This document shows, one piece after another, positions 1 through 10,082 of a stretch of 64,000 nt of DNA. The notes beneath the pieces were generated by a model. It was not told the origin of the DNA and searched no databases. It saw only the letters and a program-made list of their open reading frames with translations. Position numbers and translations under genes: made by a program. Source of the DNA: Pseudomonas sp. PSKL.D1 (GTDB lineage: Bacteria; Pseudomonadota; Gammaproteobacteria; Pseudomonadales; Pseudomonadaceae); NCBI RefSeq assembly GCF_028898945.1, contig NZ_CP118607.1, forward strand, positions 3,768,001 to 3,832,000, read 5' to 3'. Numbering within the stretch: position 1 is the first letter of the stretch; each line of letters begins with the position of its first letter.

Positions 1-615
1 AAGGCGGTGCGAGATATAGACGATCGCCACGCCGCGCTGGCGCAGGCCTTCGATCTGGGTGAACAGCAATTCCACCTCACGTGCCGTGAGCATGGCTGTG
101 GGTTCGTCGAAAATCAGCACGCGGCAGTCGCCGATCAGGTTGCGGGCGATTTCCACCATTTGTTGGTGGCCAATGCCCAACTCGCCCACCGGGGTGTCCG
201 GGTCGATGGCGTCGAGGCCGACCTGGGCCATGGCAGCGGTGGCCAGTTGGCGCAGGCGTTTGCGGCTGATCCAGCCGAAACGGCTGGGCAGGTTGTCGAG
301 GAACAGGTTTTCGGCCACGGTCAGGGTGGGCAGCAGGTTGAGTTCCTGCATGACCATGCGCACGCCGAGGCGCTCGGCGTCGCTGCGGCTGGCCGGGTTG
401 TAGGGTTGCTCTTTATAGAGCATGTGACCGGTGGTGGGGGTTTCCAGGCCGCTGATCAGTTTGGACAGCGTGGATTTGCCCGCGCCGTTTTCGCCGGTCA
501 GGGCCAGCACCTCGCCGCCCCGTAGTTCAAGGGTGATGTCGCCCAGCACAGGCTGGGCGTAGGTTTTGCCCAGGCCGGTGACGGCGAGTACGGGTTGATT
601 GGCCGATGAGGACAA
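1..615 (-). CDS. rbsA: Ribose/sugar ABC transporter ATP-binding protein, 5' part only
   Basis: ATPase of a CUT2-type sugar importer that powers uptake of a sugar (probably ribose) delivered by the neighbouring binding protein. The reading frame stays open from a TTG start to the left window edge, so about 205 of roughly 500 residues are visible: one complete N-terminal nucleotide-binding domain. Walker A is GENGAGKST, the signature region reads GELGIGHQQMVEIARN and Walker B is VLIFDEPTA. I chose TTG because a GAGAGG ribosome site lies just upstream and the peptide LSSSANQPVLAVTGLGK leads directly into the domain. It follows rbsB in the same direction across a 184-bp gap holding a large REP hairpin, which may lower ATPase expression relative to the binding protein. 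Family assignment is firm; ribose specificity is inferred from gene order. Confidence 0.88.
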   Translation of the reverse strand, partial: MSSSANQPVLAVTGLGKTYAQPVLGDITLELRGGEVLALTGENGAGKSTLSKLISGLETPTTGHMLYKEQPYNPASRSDAERLGVRMVMQELNLLPTLTVAENLFLDNLPSRFGWISRKRLRQLATAAMAQVGLDAIDPDTPVGELGIGHQQMVEIARNLIGDCRVLIFDEPTAMLTAREVELLFTQIEGLRQRGVAIVYISHRL

Positions 616-656
616 TGGCCACCTCTCTCAATAGAACAACTAACGGCCTTACGCAG

Positions 657-778
657 CCCCCTGTAGGAGCGGTTTTAACCGCGATGGGGTGCGAAGCGGC
701 CCTAACGATTCATGTGCGAAGCTGAAACTTTGGGGCCGCTTCGCGCCCCATCGCGGTTAAAACCGCTCCTACAGGGGG
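657..778. repeat. Paired REP elements forming a long inverted repeat between rbsB and rbsA
   Basis: Two copies of the Pseudomonas REP core (CTGTAGGAGCGG ... CCGCTCCTACAG) face each other, with arms extended by further complementarity (GCGATGGGG / CCCCATCGC and AAGCGGCC / GGCCGC). The whole unit could fold into one long hairpin in the rbs transcript. It contains no coding sequence. Confidence 0.85.
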
Positions 779-799
779 GGCAGCGTTGCATTGGATAGG

Positions 800-1753
800 T
801 TACTGGGTGATGAGCTCAACCGGCGTCTGAATCACATTGTCGGCATCCACATCCGGCTTCTCGCCCTTGATCATCTTCAGCGCTGCCTGAATGCCATACA
901 CCGCCTGCTGGCTGGCCGCCTGGTCGAGGGTGGCCAGCACGCGGCCGTCCTTGAGCATGGGTTTGATGGCGTTGATATTGTCATACCCCACCACTTGCAC
1001 CTGGCCGGTCTTGCCGGCGGCGCGCACGGCAGAAACAGCGCCCAACGCCATGCTGTCGTTGCCTGCCAGCAGGGCTTTGAGGTTGGGGTATTCGTTGAGC
1101 ATGGAGGCGGCGACGGCGTTGCCTTTGTCGATTTCCCAGTTGCCGGACTGCACCGAAACGATCTTCATCTGCGCCGTGTCCATGGCGTCCTTGAAGCCAG
1201 CGGTGCGTTGCTGGGCGTTGGTGGTGGTCGGCACGCCTTCGATGATGCCTACCTCGTCACCGGCCTTGAGCTTCTGCTGGGCCAGGTAATCGCCCACCAG
1301 GCGCGCGCCCTTGCGGTTGTCCGGGCCTACGAAGGGCACGCTTATGCCTTTGCTCTTGAGCACCTCAGGGTCCAGGCGGTTGTCAATGTTGACCACGGTG
1401 ATGCCGGCATCCATGGCCTTTTTCACCACGGGCACCAGGGCTTTGGAGTCTGCCGGGGCGATTACCAGCGCCTTGGCGCCGGTGGCGATCATTTGCTCAA
1501 CAATGCGGATCTGGTTGCCGGTGTCGGTTTCGTCCTTGATGCCGTTGGCCACCAGGTCGAAATCGTTGGGGTGCTCTTTCTGGTAGGCCTTGGCGCCGTC
1601 TTCCATGGTGCGGAAGAACTCGTTGGCCAGCGACTTCATGACCAGTGCGACTTTGGGCTTGTCCTCTGCGTGGGCGGCAGAAAACGGCATGGCGAGCGAC
1701 AGCGAGGAAAGTACGGCGAGCGCCAGCAGGCGACCGGGGAACGGCAGCTTCAT
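800..1753 (-). CDS. rbsB: Periplasmic ribose/sugar-binding protein of ABC transporter
   Basis: Periplasmic solute-binding protein that captures a sugar, probably ribose, for the ABC importer whose ATPase lies downstream. The 317-residue product starts with a classical Sec signal peptide (about residues 1-29, cleavage after AHA) and continues as a Peripla_BP_4 fold: VALVMKSLANEFF near the mature N-terminus, the VIAPADSKALVP loop and VVGYDNINAIKP in the C-terminal half. Length matches RbsB-type proteins. The start has a GGAG ribosome site. It is the first gene of a leftward operon, and the promoter and palindromic operator immediately upstream point to LacI-type (RbsR) repression. Another pentose or hexose cannot be excluded from sequence alone. 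Confidence 0.9.
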   Translation of the reverse strand: MKLPFPGRLLALAVLSSLSLAMPFSAAHAEDKPKVALVMKSLANEFFRTMEDGAKAYQKEHPNDFDLVANGIKDETDTGNQIRIVEQMIATGAKALVIAPADSKALVPVVKKAMDAGITVVNIDNRLDPEVLKSKGISVPFVGPDNRKGARLVGDYLAQQKLKAGDEVGIIEGVPTTTNAQQRTAGFKDAMDTAQMKIVSVQSGNWEIDKGNAVAASMLNEYPNLKALLAGNDSMALGAVSAVRAAGKTGQVQVVGYDNINAIKPMLKDGRVLATLDQAASQQAVYGIQAALKMIKGEKPDVDADNVIQTPVELITQ

Positions 1754-1789
1754 AAGAAATGACTCCGAATCTTGTGTTTTTTATCGGAT

Positions 1790-1803
1790 CGCAAACGTTT
1801 GCG
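1790..1803. promoter_or_regulatory. LacI/RbsR-type operator
   Basis: Perfect 14-bp palindrome CGCAAACGTTTGCG with the central CG step typical of LacI-family operators. It lies just downstream of the predicted -10 of the rbsB promoter, where a bound repressor would block initiation. Confidence 0.75.
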
Positions 1804-1810
1804 GTGCCTA

Positions 1811-1839
1811 ACTATGGAAACACGACCGGGTTTTGTCAA
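1811..1839 (-). promoter_or_regulatory. Sigma-70 promoter of the rbs operon
   Basis: On the minus strand there is a perfect -35 TTGACA, a 17-bp spacer and a -10 CATAGT. The operator overlaps the expected transcription start, and rbsB begins about 60 bp downstream. Confidence 0.65.
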
Positions 1840-2056
1840 ATCCGTTTTGCGCTTGGGGTCAGCGTCGCGGTTGCCACGGATTATCGTGGAAATTTCCGGA
1901 AAACCGAACCCCTTTTCCTATTCTTGTTCGGCGCATCGAATGAACGGCGTGAGGTGGCACGGCCTGCGCCCGTGTTCGCGGGGTGAACCCGCGCCACCGC
2001 GCCTGGTACGGAAAGTGCGTTGCACGCCATGCAACACAGCAAAGTCATCTCATTAG

Positions 2057-3163
<1,107 letters not shown>

Positions 3164-3285
3164 GTAACAAGCCCGAAAAGCACAGGCGTTGCCACGCGGC
3201 AACGCCACTCAATGCTTTGGCTTGCCACCAATAGCCCGCCGACAGAATGCCTCAAGGCAGCGCAGGCCAAGCGGTCACCCTCGCT

Positions 3286-3723
3286 TCAATGCTGCATTCG
3301 CGCCAGCAACCCAAACAGAAAACCCAACCAGGTAAGCATCACGATCAACCAGGTTGCCGAGATGGGTGGCGACGAATTGGTCAAACGCTTCACCTGGCTG
3401 CTCACGGCGATGATCGGTGTCACCGCCAACAGGCAAAAACCCTGCAACAGCACCAGCAACTGCAGCGGCAGGTCCAGCGTTACCACTTGGTACAGCATGA
3501 CCGCGCCCGCACAGGCGATGGTCAGCCAGCCCCAACCCAGCAGCCGTATCAGCGCCAGCAGCAACAACTGAAGGTGGGCATCCAGCGCATGCCACGGCCG
3601 GTTTAGCGCCTCTGCGTGGTAGGGCATGAATTGGGAGCGAGTTGCATAGGTGATGGCGAACGCCAGCATGATCAACAGCGCAGCGCCGTAACTCCCTATG
3701 TGTAACCAGAGAAGCCAGTCCAT
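3286..3723 (-). CDS. Small integral membrane protein, unknown function
   Basis: A 145-residue protein with about four hydrophobic segments (WLHIGSYGAALLIMLAFAI near the start, a second around residue 60, a third following TLDLPLQLLVLLQGFCLLA, and a final one ending LGFLFGLLARMQH). It is probably an inner-membrane protein. The ATG leading into MDWLLWLHIG was chosen over an earlier in-frame ATG because GAGG lies about 9 bp upstream. It stands alone between the asparaginase gene and the gallate cluster on the opposite strand. I do not recognise the family. The size and histidine near the first helix vaguely recall CopD/cytochrome-b-like small membrane proteins, but no heme or copper motif is convincing. 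Confidence 0.65.
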   Translation of the reverse strand: MDWLLWLHIGSYGAALLIMLAFAITYATRSQFMPYHAEALNRPWHALDAHLQLLLLALIRLLGWGWLTIACAGAVMLYQVVTLDLPLQLLVLLQGFCLLAVTPIIAVSSQVKRLTNSSPPISATWLIVMLTWLGFLFGLLARMQH

Positions 3724-4003
3724 CGGCAGATGCCTCGTCAATTGCCTGAGGCGATGGTGGGCTGCTTCACGCACAGGGTCTACTGGCAGAAATGACAGGT
3801 GGCAAAGACCTTCGCTCGCCCTGCTGATTGAGGCTCATAAGCAAAACCGATATCCCGTTAGACATTTCCAACACGCCAACCCCCGCCAGCAGGCTTTAAA
3901 GTCGCCGCTAACGCCGAATCCCGGCGAGGTGATTCCTGCCAGGCATCAAAAAATTGCAAGGCCCCGGAATTCTCACCATTACAAGAACAACAGGTGAACC
4001 CGC

Positions 4004-5353
4004 ATGCTCAAACCCAATGCCGCTGCACCCATTGACGTGAAGGACTGGATCGACAGCCAGGCCATCAAGCCCTACCAGTGGCTGATACTGGCGCTGTGTT
4101 TTCTGATCGTGTTGTTCGACGGTTTCGACGTTGCCGTGATGGGCTTCATCGCCCCCTCGCTGATGCAGGACTGGGGGCTTTCCCGCGCCGTCTTTGGCCC
4201 GGTGATGAGTGCCGGCATGGTTGGCCTGGCGTTAGGCGCACTGACCGCCGGCCCCTACGCCGACCGCCTGGGCCGCAAGAAAATCCTGATGCTGGCGGTG
4301 AGCGGTTTCAGCGTGCTGAGCCTGGCCTGTGCGTTTGCCCGCACGCCCTACGAGCTGGCTGCACTGCGCCTGCTCACCGGCGTCGCGCTGGGGGCCGCCA
4401 TGCCCAACTGCACCACGCTGCTGGCCGAGTTTCTGCCTGAGCGCAGCCGCGCCTTGCTGATCACATTGATGTTTACCGGTTTCAACATGGGCTCCGGCCT
4501 GGGCGGTTTCCTGGCCGCCTGGCTGATCCCGCAGCATGGCTGGCAAGCGGTACTGCTGGTGGGTGGCGTGCTGCCGCTGGCGCTGCTGCCTGCGCTGCTG
4601 TGGCTGCTGCCCGAGTCGCCGCGTTTTCTGGCTGCTCGCCAGGCGCCCGCCGCCCAGGTGGCCGCCGTGCTGGGCAAACTGGGTGGCCATTTCGCCGAAG
4701 GCACCCGCTTCACCGTCAATGAACCGCCCGTGCAGCACAAGGCACCCGCCAGGCAGTTGTTCAGCGCGCAGTACCGCCTGGGCACGCTGGCGTTGTGGGC
4801 GACCTACTTCATGGGCCTGCTGGTGATCTACCTGACCATGGGCTGGCTGCCCACGCTGCTGCGCGACGGCGGCCTGTCGATAGAGCGGGCCGCCACCATC
4901 ACCGGCCTGTTCCAGATCGGCGGTACGCTGGGCGCGATCGTGGTCGGCTGGGTCATGGACCGCAGCAACCCCAACCGGGTCATCGCCGTGGCCTATGCGC
5001 TGGGCGGGTTGTGCATCGTTGCGCTGGGCGCCTTCAGCCTGGAGTCGAGCCTGCTGGTAATCGGCGTGACCGCAGCGGGCTTTTGCATGAGCGGTGCGCA
5101 AACCGGCCTGAATGCGTTTGCCCCCGGCTACTACCCCACGGAGTTCCGCGCCACGGGTGTAAGCTGGATGCTCGGTATCGGCCGCTTTGGCGCCATCTTC
5201 GGCTCACTGATCGGCGGTGCGGTGCTCAGCCTGGGCCTGGGCTTGCCACTGCTGTTCACCCTCCTTGGCCTGCCGGCATTCGTCGCAGCCGTGGCGATTT
5301 TGGCCAACGGCCACGCCCGGCTTCGCACTCGCCGCGCGCTGGCCGCGCAGTAA
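4004..5353 (+). CDS. galT: Gallate MFS transporter (AAHS family)
   Basis: Proton-coupled importer of aromatic acids in the inner membrane, here most likely gallate because it is the first gene of galTAP. The 449-residue protein has 12 predicted helices. It carries the AAHS signature in helix 1 (DGFDVAVMGFIAPSL) and the MFS loop 2-3 motif GPYADRLGRKK. PESPRFL at the end of the first half, a central hydrophilic loop near residues 225-255 and a second-half copy of the loop motif (GWVMDRSNPNR) complete the picture. A 280-bp gap upstream should contain the promoter. The gap to galA is 21 bp, consistent with cotranscription. It resembles PcaK and BenK, so the substrate rests on context. Confidence 0.9.
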   Translation: MLKPNAAAPIDVKDWIDSQAIKPYQWLILALCFLIVLFDGFDVAVMGFIAPSLMQDWGLSRAVFGPVMSAGMVGLALGALTAGPYADRLGRKKILMLAVSGFSVLSLACAFARTPYELAALRLLTGVALGAAMPNCTTLLAEFLPERSRALLITLMFTGFNMGSGLGGFLAAWLIPQHGWQAVLLVGGVLPLALLPALLWLLPESPRFLAARQAPAAQVAAVLGKLGGHFAEGTRFTVNEPPVQHKAPARQLFSAQYRLGTLALWATYFMGLLVIYLTMGWLPTLLRDGGLSIERAATITGLFQIGGTLGAIVVGWVMDRSNPNRVIAVAYALGGLCIVALGAFSLESSLLVIGVTAAGFCMSGAQTGLNAFAPGYYPTEFRATGVSWMLGIGRFGAIFGSLIGGAVLSLGLGLPLLFTLLGLPAFVAAVAILANGHARLRTRRALAAQ

Positions 5354-5374
5354 CCTGAAACAGAGGACTTTCAC

Positions 5375-6637
5375 ATGGCTCGCATCATTGGTGGCCTGGC
5401 CGTCTCCCACACCCCGACCATCGGCTTCGCCGTTGACCACGACAAACAGCAGGAAGCCGCCTGGGCACCGATCTTCGAAAGCTTCGAACCGATCCGCGAA
5501 TGGCTGCAGGCGCGTAAACCGGACGTGCTGTTCTACATCTTCAACGACCATGTCACGTCGTTTTTCTTTGATCACTACAGCGCCTTCACTCTGGGCGTGG
5601 ATGACCAGTACGGCGTGGCCGATGAAGGCGGCAACCCCCGCGACCTGCCGCCGGTGGGTGGCCATGCGGCCTTGTCGCGGCACATTGGCGAAAGCCTGAT
5701 GGCCGACGAGTTCGACATGAGCTTTTTCCGCGACAAACCGCTGGACCATGGCTTTTTCTCGCCCATGTCGGCGCTGCTGCCCCATGAAGCAGGCTGGCCC
5801 GTGCAAATCGTGCCGCTGCAGGTTGGCGTGCTGCAACTGCCAATCCCCACGGCGCGGCGCTGCTACAAACTCGGCCAAGCCCTGCGCCGTGCGATCGAGA
5901 GCTACCCGCAAGACCTGAAGGTGGCCATTGTTGCCACCGGAGGCGTGTCACACCAGGTGCACGGCGAACGCTGCGGCTTCAACAACCCGCAATGGGACGC
6001 CCAGTTCATGGAGCTGCTGGTGAACGACCCGCAGCGCCTGACCGAGATGACCCTGGCCGAGTACGCCACCCTGGGCGGCATGGAAGGCGCCGAAGTGATC
6101 ACCTGGCTGATCATGCGGGGCGCCCTGTCTGCCAGCGTGGAGCGCCTGCACCAGGGCTACTACCTGCCCTCGATGACCGGCATCGCCACCCTGCTGCTGG
6201 AAAACCGCGATACAGCCGTGCCCGCGCCGGTCAACGAGCGCCACCGCCAGCACATGCGCCATCAGCTGGCGGGGGCCGAAACGCTGGAGGGCACCTACCC
6301 CTATACCCTGGAGCGCAGCGCCAAAGGCTACCGGCTGAACAAGTTCTTGCACCGGCTGATCGAGCCGCAGTGGCGCCAGCGCTTCCTGAGCGAACCCGAG
6401 GCGCTGTTCCAGCACGCCGAGCTGAGCGAACAGGAGCGGGACTTGCTGCGCCGCCGCGACTGGCGCGGGCTGATCCACTACGGGGTGATTTTCTTTGTGC
6501 TGGAAAAACTCGGCGCCGTACTGGGCGTGTCAAACCTGGACATCTATGCCGCCATGCGCGGCCAAAGCCTGGACGACTTCATGAAAACGCGTAACCAGCA
6601 GGTGCGCTACTCGGTGGCCGGCAAGGCCAGCCAATGA
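5375..6637 (+). CDS. galA: Gallate dioxygenase
   Basis: Fe(II)-dependent extradiol dioxygenase that opens gallate to 4-oxalomesaconate. It is a 420-residue single-chain enzyme in which a LigB-like catalytic domain (about residues 1-280) is fused to a C-terminal LigA-like small-subunit domain (about 300-405, including ALFQHAELSEQERDLLRRRD). That architecture separates GalA from the two-subunit protocatechuate 4,5-dioxygenase LigAB. Candidate iron ligands are His12 (LAVSHTPTIG) and His59 (FNDHV); the conserved GGVSHQVHGERCG stretch also has the expected catalytic histidine. It sits between transporter and porin genes in one operon, and the downstream enzymes GalB, GalC and GalD are nearby. Confidence 0.93.
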   Translation: MARIIGGLAVSHTPTIGFAVDHDKQQEAAWAPIFESFEPIREWLQARKPDVLFYIFNDHVTSFFFDHYSAFTLGVDDQYGVADEGGNPRDLPPVGGHAALSRHIGESLMADEFDMSFFRDKPLDHGFFSPMSALLPHEAGWPVQIVPLQVGVLQLPIPTARRCYKLGQALRRAIESYPQDLKVAIVATGGVSHQVHGERCGFNNPQWDAQFMELLVNDPQRLTEMTLAEYATLGGMEGAEVITWLIMRGALSASVERLHQGYYLPSMTGIATLLLENRDTAVPAPVNERHRQHMRHQLAGAETLEGTYPYTLERSAKGYRLNKFLHRLIEPQWRQRFLSEPEALFQHAELSEQERDLLRRRDWRGLIHYGVIFFVLEKLGAVLGVSNLDIYAAMRGQSLDDFMKTRNQQVRYSVAGKASQ

Positions 6638-6746
6638 TTCGCCGCGGCGCCTGAGCCAGGCGCCGCCCCTCACCCGACACCCTCATCCGTACCAGCGCCT
6701 CGGGGCCGCTGGCCGGCAGCGCTTTGCCCATTGGAGAACAATAATA

Positions 6747-7994
6747 ATGAGCCACACCCGCCACTACCCGCTGTTCACCACTCTCGCCTTGGCCGCCGTT
6801 TTGCCGCCAGCCGCCATGGCCGAAGGCTTTGTCGACGACGCCAAAGCCAGCCTGACCCTGCGCAATTTCTACATGAACCGCGATTACACGGGGAATGCCA
6901 GCCAGGGCAAGGCCGAAGAGTGGACACAAAGCTTCATCCTGGATGCCCGCTCCGGCTTCACCACTGGCGTGGTCGGTTTTGGCCTCGACGTGCTCGGCCT
7001 GTACAGCGTCAAACTCGACGGCGGCAAAGGCACTGCGGGTACTCAGTTGCTACCGGTGCATGACGACGGCCGCCCGGCCGATGATTTCGGGCGCACGGCG
7101 GTGGCAGGCAAAATGCGCATTTCCAGAACCGAACTGAAAGTCGGCGAGTGGTCACCAACCTTGCCGATCCTGCGCGCCGACGACGGCCGCTCGCTGCCAC
7201 AAACCTTTCAGGGCGCTCAGCTCACGTCCAATGAGCTGGCCGGCCTGACCCTGTATGGCGGCCAGTTCCGTCAAAACAGCCCGCGCAACGATGCCAGCAT
7301 GCAGGACATGAGCCTGTTCACCCGCACCGCCTACACCTCTGACCGTTTCAACTTCGCCGGGGGTGAATACCGTTTCAATCAGGACCGCACCCTGCTCGGC
7401 GTGTGGCAAGCCCAGTTGCAGGACATCTACCAGCAACGCTACCTGCAACTGCAGCACCAGCAACCGCTGGGTGAATGGGTGCTGGGCGCCAACATCGGCT
7501 ATTTCTGGGGCAAGGAAGATGGCAGCGCCCGGGCAGGCGACCTGGATAACCGCACGGCATCAGGGCTGTTTTCTGCGAGGTTCGGCGGCAACACCTTTTA
7601 CCTTGGCCTGCAAAAGGTCATGGGCGAAGACGAATGGTTCCGGGTCAACGGCGCCAGCGGTGGCACGCTGGCCAACGATGCTTTTGGCTCCAGCTACGAA
7701 AGCGCCCGGGAGCGCTCCTGGCAAGTGCGCCACGACTTCAACTTCGTGGTGCTCGGCGTGCCTGGCCTGACCCTGATGAACCGCTACATCCACGGCGACA
7801 ACGTGCACAACAGCAGCACCGATAACGGCACCGAGTGGGGCCGCGAAAGCGAACTGGCGTACGTGATCCAGTCGGGCCCGCTGAAGGCGCTGAACGTCAA
7901 GTGGCGCAACTCCAGCCAGCGGCGCAACTGGGGCAGCACCAACAGCTTCGATGAGAACCGCTTGATCGTGAGCTACCCGCTGAGCCTGCTCTAA
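6747..7994 (+). CDS. galP: OprD-family outer-membrane porin for gallate
   Basis: Substrate-specific outer-membrane channel, third gene of galTAP. The 415-residue precursor has a signal peptide (residues 1-24, cleavage after AMA) and then the OprD start EGFVDDAKASLTLRNFYMNRDY. Features include the FILDARSGFT strand, KVGEWSPTLPILRADDGRSLPQTF and a C-terminal strand ending VSYPLSLL. A gallate role is inferred from the operon; OprD porins typically admit carboxylates. Its TAA overlaps the stop codon of the convergent galR by a few bases, so the two transcripts end in each other. Confidence 0.88.
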   Translation: MSHTRHYPLFTTLALAAVLPPAAMAEGFVDDAKASLTLRNFYMNRDYTGNASQGKAEEWTQSFILDARSGFTTGVVGFGLDVLGLYSVKLDGGKGTAGTQLLPVHDDGRPADDFGRTAVAGKMRISRTELKVGEWSPTLPILRADDGRSLPQTFQGAQLTSNELAGLTLYGGQFRQNSPRNDASMQDMSLFTRTAYTSDRFNFAGGEYRFNQDRTLLGVWQAQLQDIYQQRYLQLQHQQPLGEWVLGANIGYFWGKEDGSARAGDLDNRTASGLFSARFGGNTFYLGLQKVMGEDEWFRVNGASGGTLANDAFGSSYESARERSWQVRHDFNFVVLGVPGLTLMNRYIHGDNVHNSSTDNGTEWGRESELAYVIQSGPLKALNVKWRNSSQRRNWGSTNSFDENRLIVSYPLSLL

Positions 7995-9193
7995 CCCGGT
8001 GCAGCCTGTTCCGCCACCACCTGGCGAATACAGGCCATCAGCGCGGCGGCTGCCGGCGCATGCAGGCAGCCGCTGCGATAGGTCAGGCCGATGGCCCGGC
8101 GCGTGCCGGGCAACACAAGCGGCACCGGGCACAGCTCACCGGTGGCGATCTCGTGGGCCAGTTGGTGCGCGGACACCGCTGCCACCATGTCCGAGTGCAG
8201 CAACAGGCCGCGAATGATTGCCAGGTCTGCGCTTTCCACCACCGGCCACGGGGCGGCCAGGCCCGCTTCGGTGAAGCAGGTTTCGAGCATGTGCCGGGCT
8301 GGCGAACCTGCACGGGGCAGTATCCATTTGGCCTGCCCCAGTTCCGCCAGGCTCACCGGCCGCTGAAGCAGGGGGTGGCCCTGCCTGACCAGCAGTGCAA
8401 GGTCTTCGCTGACCAGCGCTTCACCCGTCAGGTCGCTGGCATACTCCAACGGGCGCAGCGCACCCAGCACAAAATCCACATCCCCAACCCGAAGGTCGGT
8501 GGCCAACAAGTCGAACGGGCTTTCGTTGGTGATGATGCGCACCTGCGGATGGGCAGCGGTAAAGCGCAGGATCGCGGCCGGCAGAATGCGCGAGCGGCCC
8601 AGCGGCAGCGCCCCCACATGCACGCTGCCGCTCAGCTGGCCGCGCATGGCGCTGAGATCACTGTCGATGCGACGCAGCTCGTTCAAGGCGCGGCGAATGG
8701 GGAACACGATGTCTTCGCTGACCCGGGTGGGCTGCAAGCCACGCGGGGTGCGCTCGAACAGCGGCTGGCCACACCCGCCCTCAAGCACCTTCAATGCCGA
8801 GCTGACGGCGGGCTGGCTGAGGCCGAAGTGGCGGGCCACCGTCTGCATGTGGCGGGTTTCGCACAGTTTCACGAAAATCTCCAGCCTGCGCGCCTGGAAC
8901 AGGTACAGCGGCTCCACTGCAGCAGTGCCCAGCAAACGGGGCACGCTGCCCAGTTCAGCCAGCACCCGCTCGACCCGAGGCAGCACACAGTTGCCAAAAT
9001 CCGTAAGCCGCATGCCATTGGTGTGGCGCTCGAACAACGGCACGGCAAGCCGCTGCTCCAATTCCGCAATGGCCCGGGTGACCACCGACTGCGCCCGGTA
9101 CAGCTGCTCGGAGGCGCGCGATACGCTGCCCACCTGCGCCACGCGCAAAAAGGCACGCACTTGCATGAGGTTGGGGAGTTCGATGTCGCTCAC
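7991..9193 (-). CDS. galR: LysR-type regulator of the gallate genes, with two HTH domains
   Basis: Probable activator of gal gene expression. At 400 residues it is about 100 longer than a normal LysR protein, because two LysR-type winged-helix domains are present in tandem. HTH1 is roughly residues 9-68 (MQVRAFLRVAQVGSVSRASE ... LFERHTNGMRLT). HTH2 is roughly 103-158 (RLEIFVKLCETRHMQTVARH ... LFERTPRGLQPT). A periplasmic-binding-like effector domain starts near residue 180. I start it at GTG because AGGAGG lies just upstream; a further upstream in-frame GTG has no ribosome site. It is divergent from galBCD and tail-to-tail with galTAP, the usual place for a LysR activator. The duplicated HTH is seen directly; gallate as effector is inference. 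Confidence 0.9.
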   Translation of the reverse strand: MSDIELPNLMQVRAFLRVAQVGSVSRASEQLYRAQSVVTRAIAELEQRLAVPLFERHTNGMRLTDFGNCVLPRVERVLAELGSVPRLLGTAAVEPLYLFQARRLEIFVKLCETRHMQTVARHFGLSQPAVSSALKVLEGGCGQPLFERTPRGLQPTRVSEDIVFPIRRALNELRRIDSDLSAMRGQLSGSVHVGALPLGRSRILPAAILRFTAAHPQVRIITNESPFDLLATDLRVGDVDFVLGALRPLEYASDLTGEALVSEDLALLVRQGHPLLQRPVSLAELGQAKWILPRAGSPARHMLETCFTEAGLAAPWPVVESADLAIIRGLLLHSDMVAAVSAHQLAHEIATGELCPVPLVLPGTRRAIGLTYRSGCLHAPAAAALMACIRQVVAEQAAPG

Positions 9194-9347
9194 GGAGCCT
9201 CCTGAATAGACGCGCACCCAACGCGACTATGCCGCGCGCCTTTACTGCATGCAATAAGCAAAAGGCATACCCGCACTACTTGAACGCATTAGAGATCACG
9301 GCATGCCGGTGCCATCCTGCGCTCAGTCCCAAGCAGGAGCCTAAAAC
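9194..9347. promoter_or_regulatory. Divergent galR / galB control region
   Basis: This 154-bp gap between the divergently transcribed regulator and galBCD should hold both promoters and the GalR site. The arms TATGCC and GGCATA, 34 bp apart, flank an ACTGCATGCAAT core, so a spread LysR footprint is possible. No sigma-70 promoter stands out. Confidence 0.4.
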
Positions 9348-10082
9348 ATGAATGCATCCCAAAAAACCGCCCTGGTGGTCAGCGCCCATTCCGCCGATTT
9401 TGTCTGGCGAGCGGGCGGCGCCATTGCACTGCATGCCGAGCAAAGCTATGCCGTGCATGTGGTCTGCCTGTCGTTCGGCGAGCGCGGCGAGTCGGCCAAG
9501 CTGTGGCGCAAGGGCGATATGACTGAAGCCAAGGTTAAAGCTGCCCGCCGCGATGAGGCGCTGGCTGCTGCAGAAATCCTGGGCGCCAGCGTGGAGTTTT
9601 TCGACATCGGCGACTACCCGATGCGCGCCGACCAGGACACGTTGCTGCGCCTGGCCGATGTGTTCCGCCGGGTGCAGCCCGAATTCGTGCTCAGCCACTC
9701 CCTCAAAGACCCTTACAACTACGACCACCCCCTGGCCATGAACCTGGCCCAGGAGGCGCGCATCATTGCCCAGGCCGAGGGCTACAAACCAGGCGAGACA
9801 ATCGTTGGCGCGCCACCGGTGTATGCCTTCGAGCCCCATCAGCCCGAGCAGTGCGAATGGCGGCCGGACACCTTCCTCGACATCACTCCGGTGTGGGACA
9901 AAAAGTACGCCGCCATCCAGTGCATGGCCGGCCAGGAACACCTGTGGGAGTACTACACCCGGGTGGCCCTGCAACGGGGCGTGCAGGCCAAGCGCAACGT
10001 GGGCATTACCAGCGCGCGCAACATTGTTTACGCCGAAGGGTTGCAGAGCGTGTTCCCGCGGGTTACGGAGTGCCTGGCATGA
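9348..10082 (+). CDS. galB: 4-oxalomesaconate hydratase (PIG-L/LmbE fold)
   Basis: Hydrates 4-oxalomesaconate to 4-carboxy-4-hydroxy-2-oxoadipate in the gallate pathway. The 244-residue protein has the PIG-L deacetylase-like fold, unrelated to the LigJ type of hydratase. The N-terminal metal motif is [13 protein letters not shown] (the AHxxD form of the family), and [17 protein letters not shown] carries the second histidine cluster. [20 protein letters not shown] follows. It is the first gene of galBCD, divergent from galR, with AGGAG upstream of its ATG, and it overlaps galC by four bases (ATGA). The fold assignment is good; the reaction follows from known GalB and from context. Confidence 0.9.
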   Translation: MNASQKTALVVSAHSADFVWRAGGAIALHAEQSYAVHVVCLSFGERGESAKLWRKGDMTEAKVKAARRDEALAAAEILGASVEFFDIGDYPMRADQDTLLRLADVFRRVQPEFVLSHSLKDPYNYDHPLAMNLAQEARIIAQAEGYKPGETIVGAPPVYAFEPHQPEQCEWRPDTFLDITPVWDKKYAAIQCMAGQEHLWEYYTRVALQRGVQAKRNVGITSARNIVYAEGLQSVFPRVTECLA

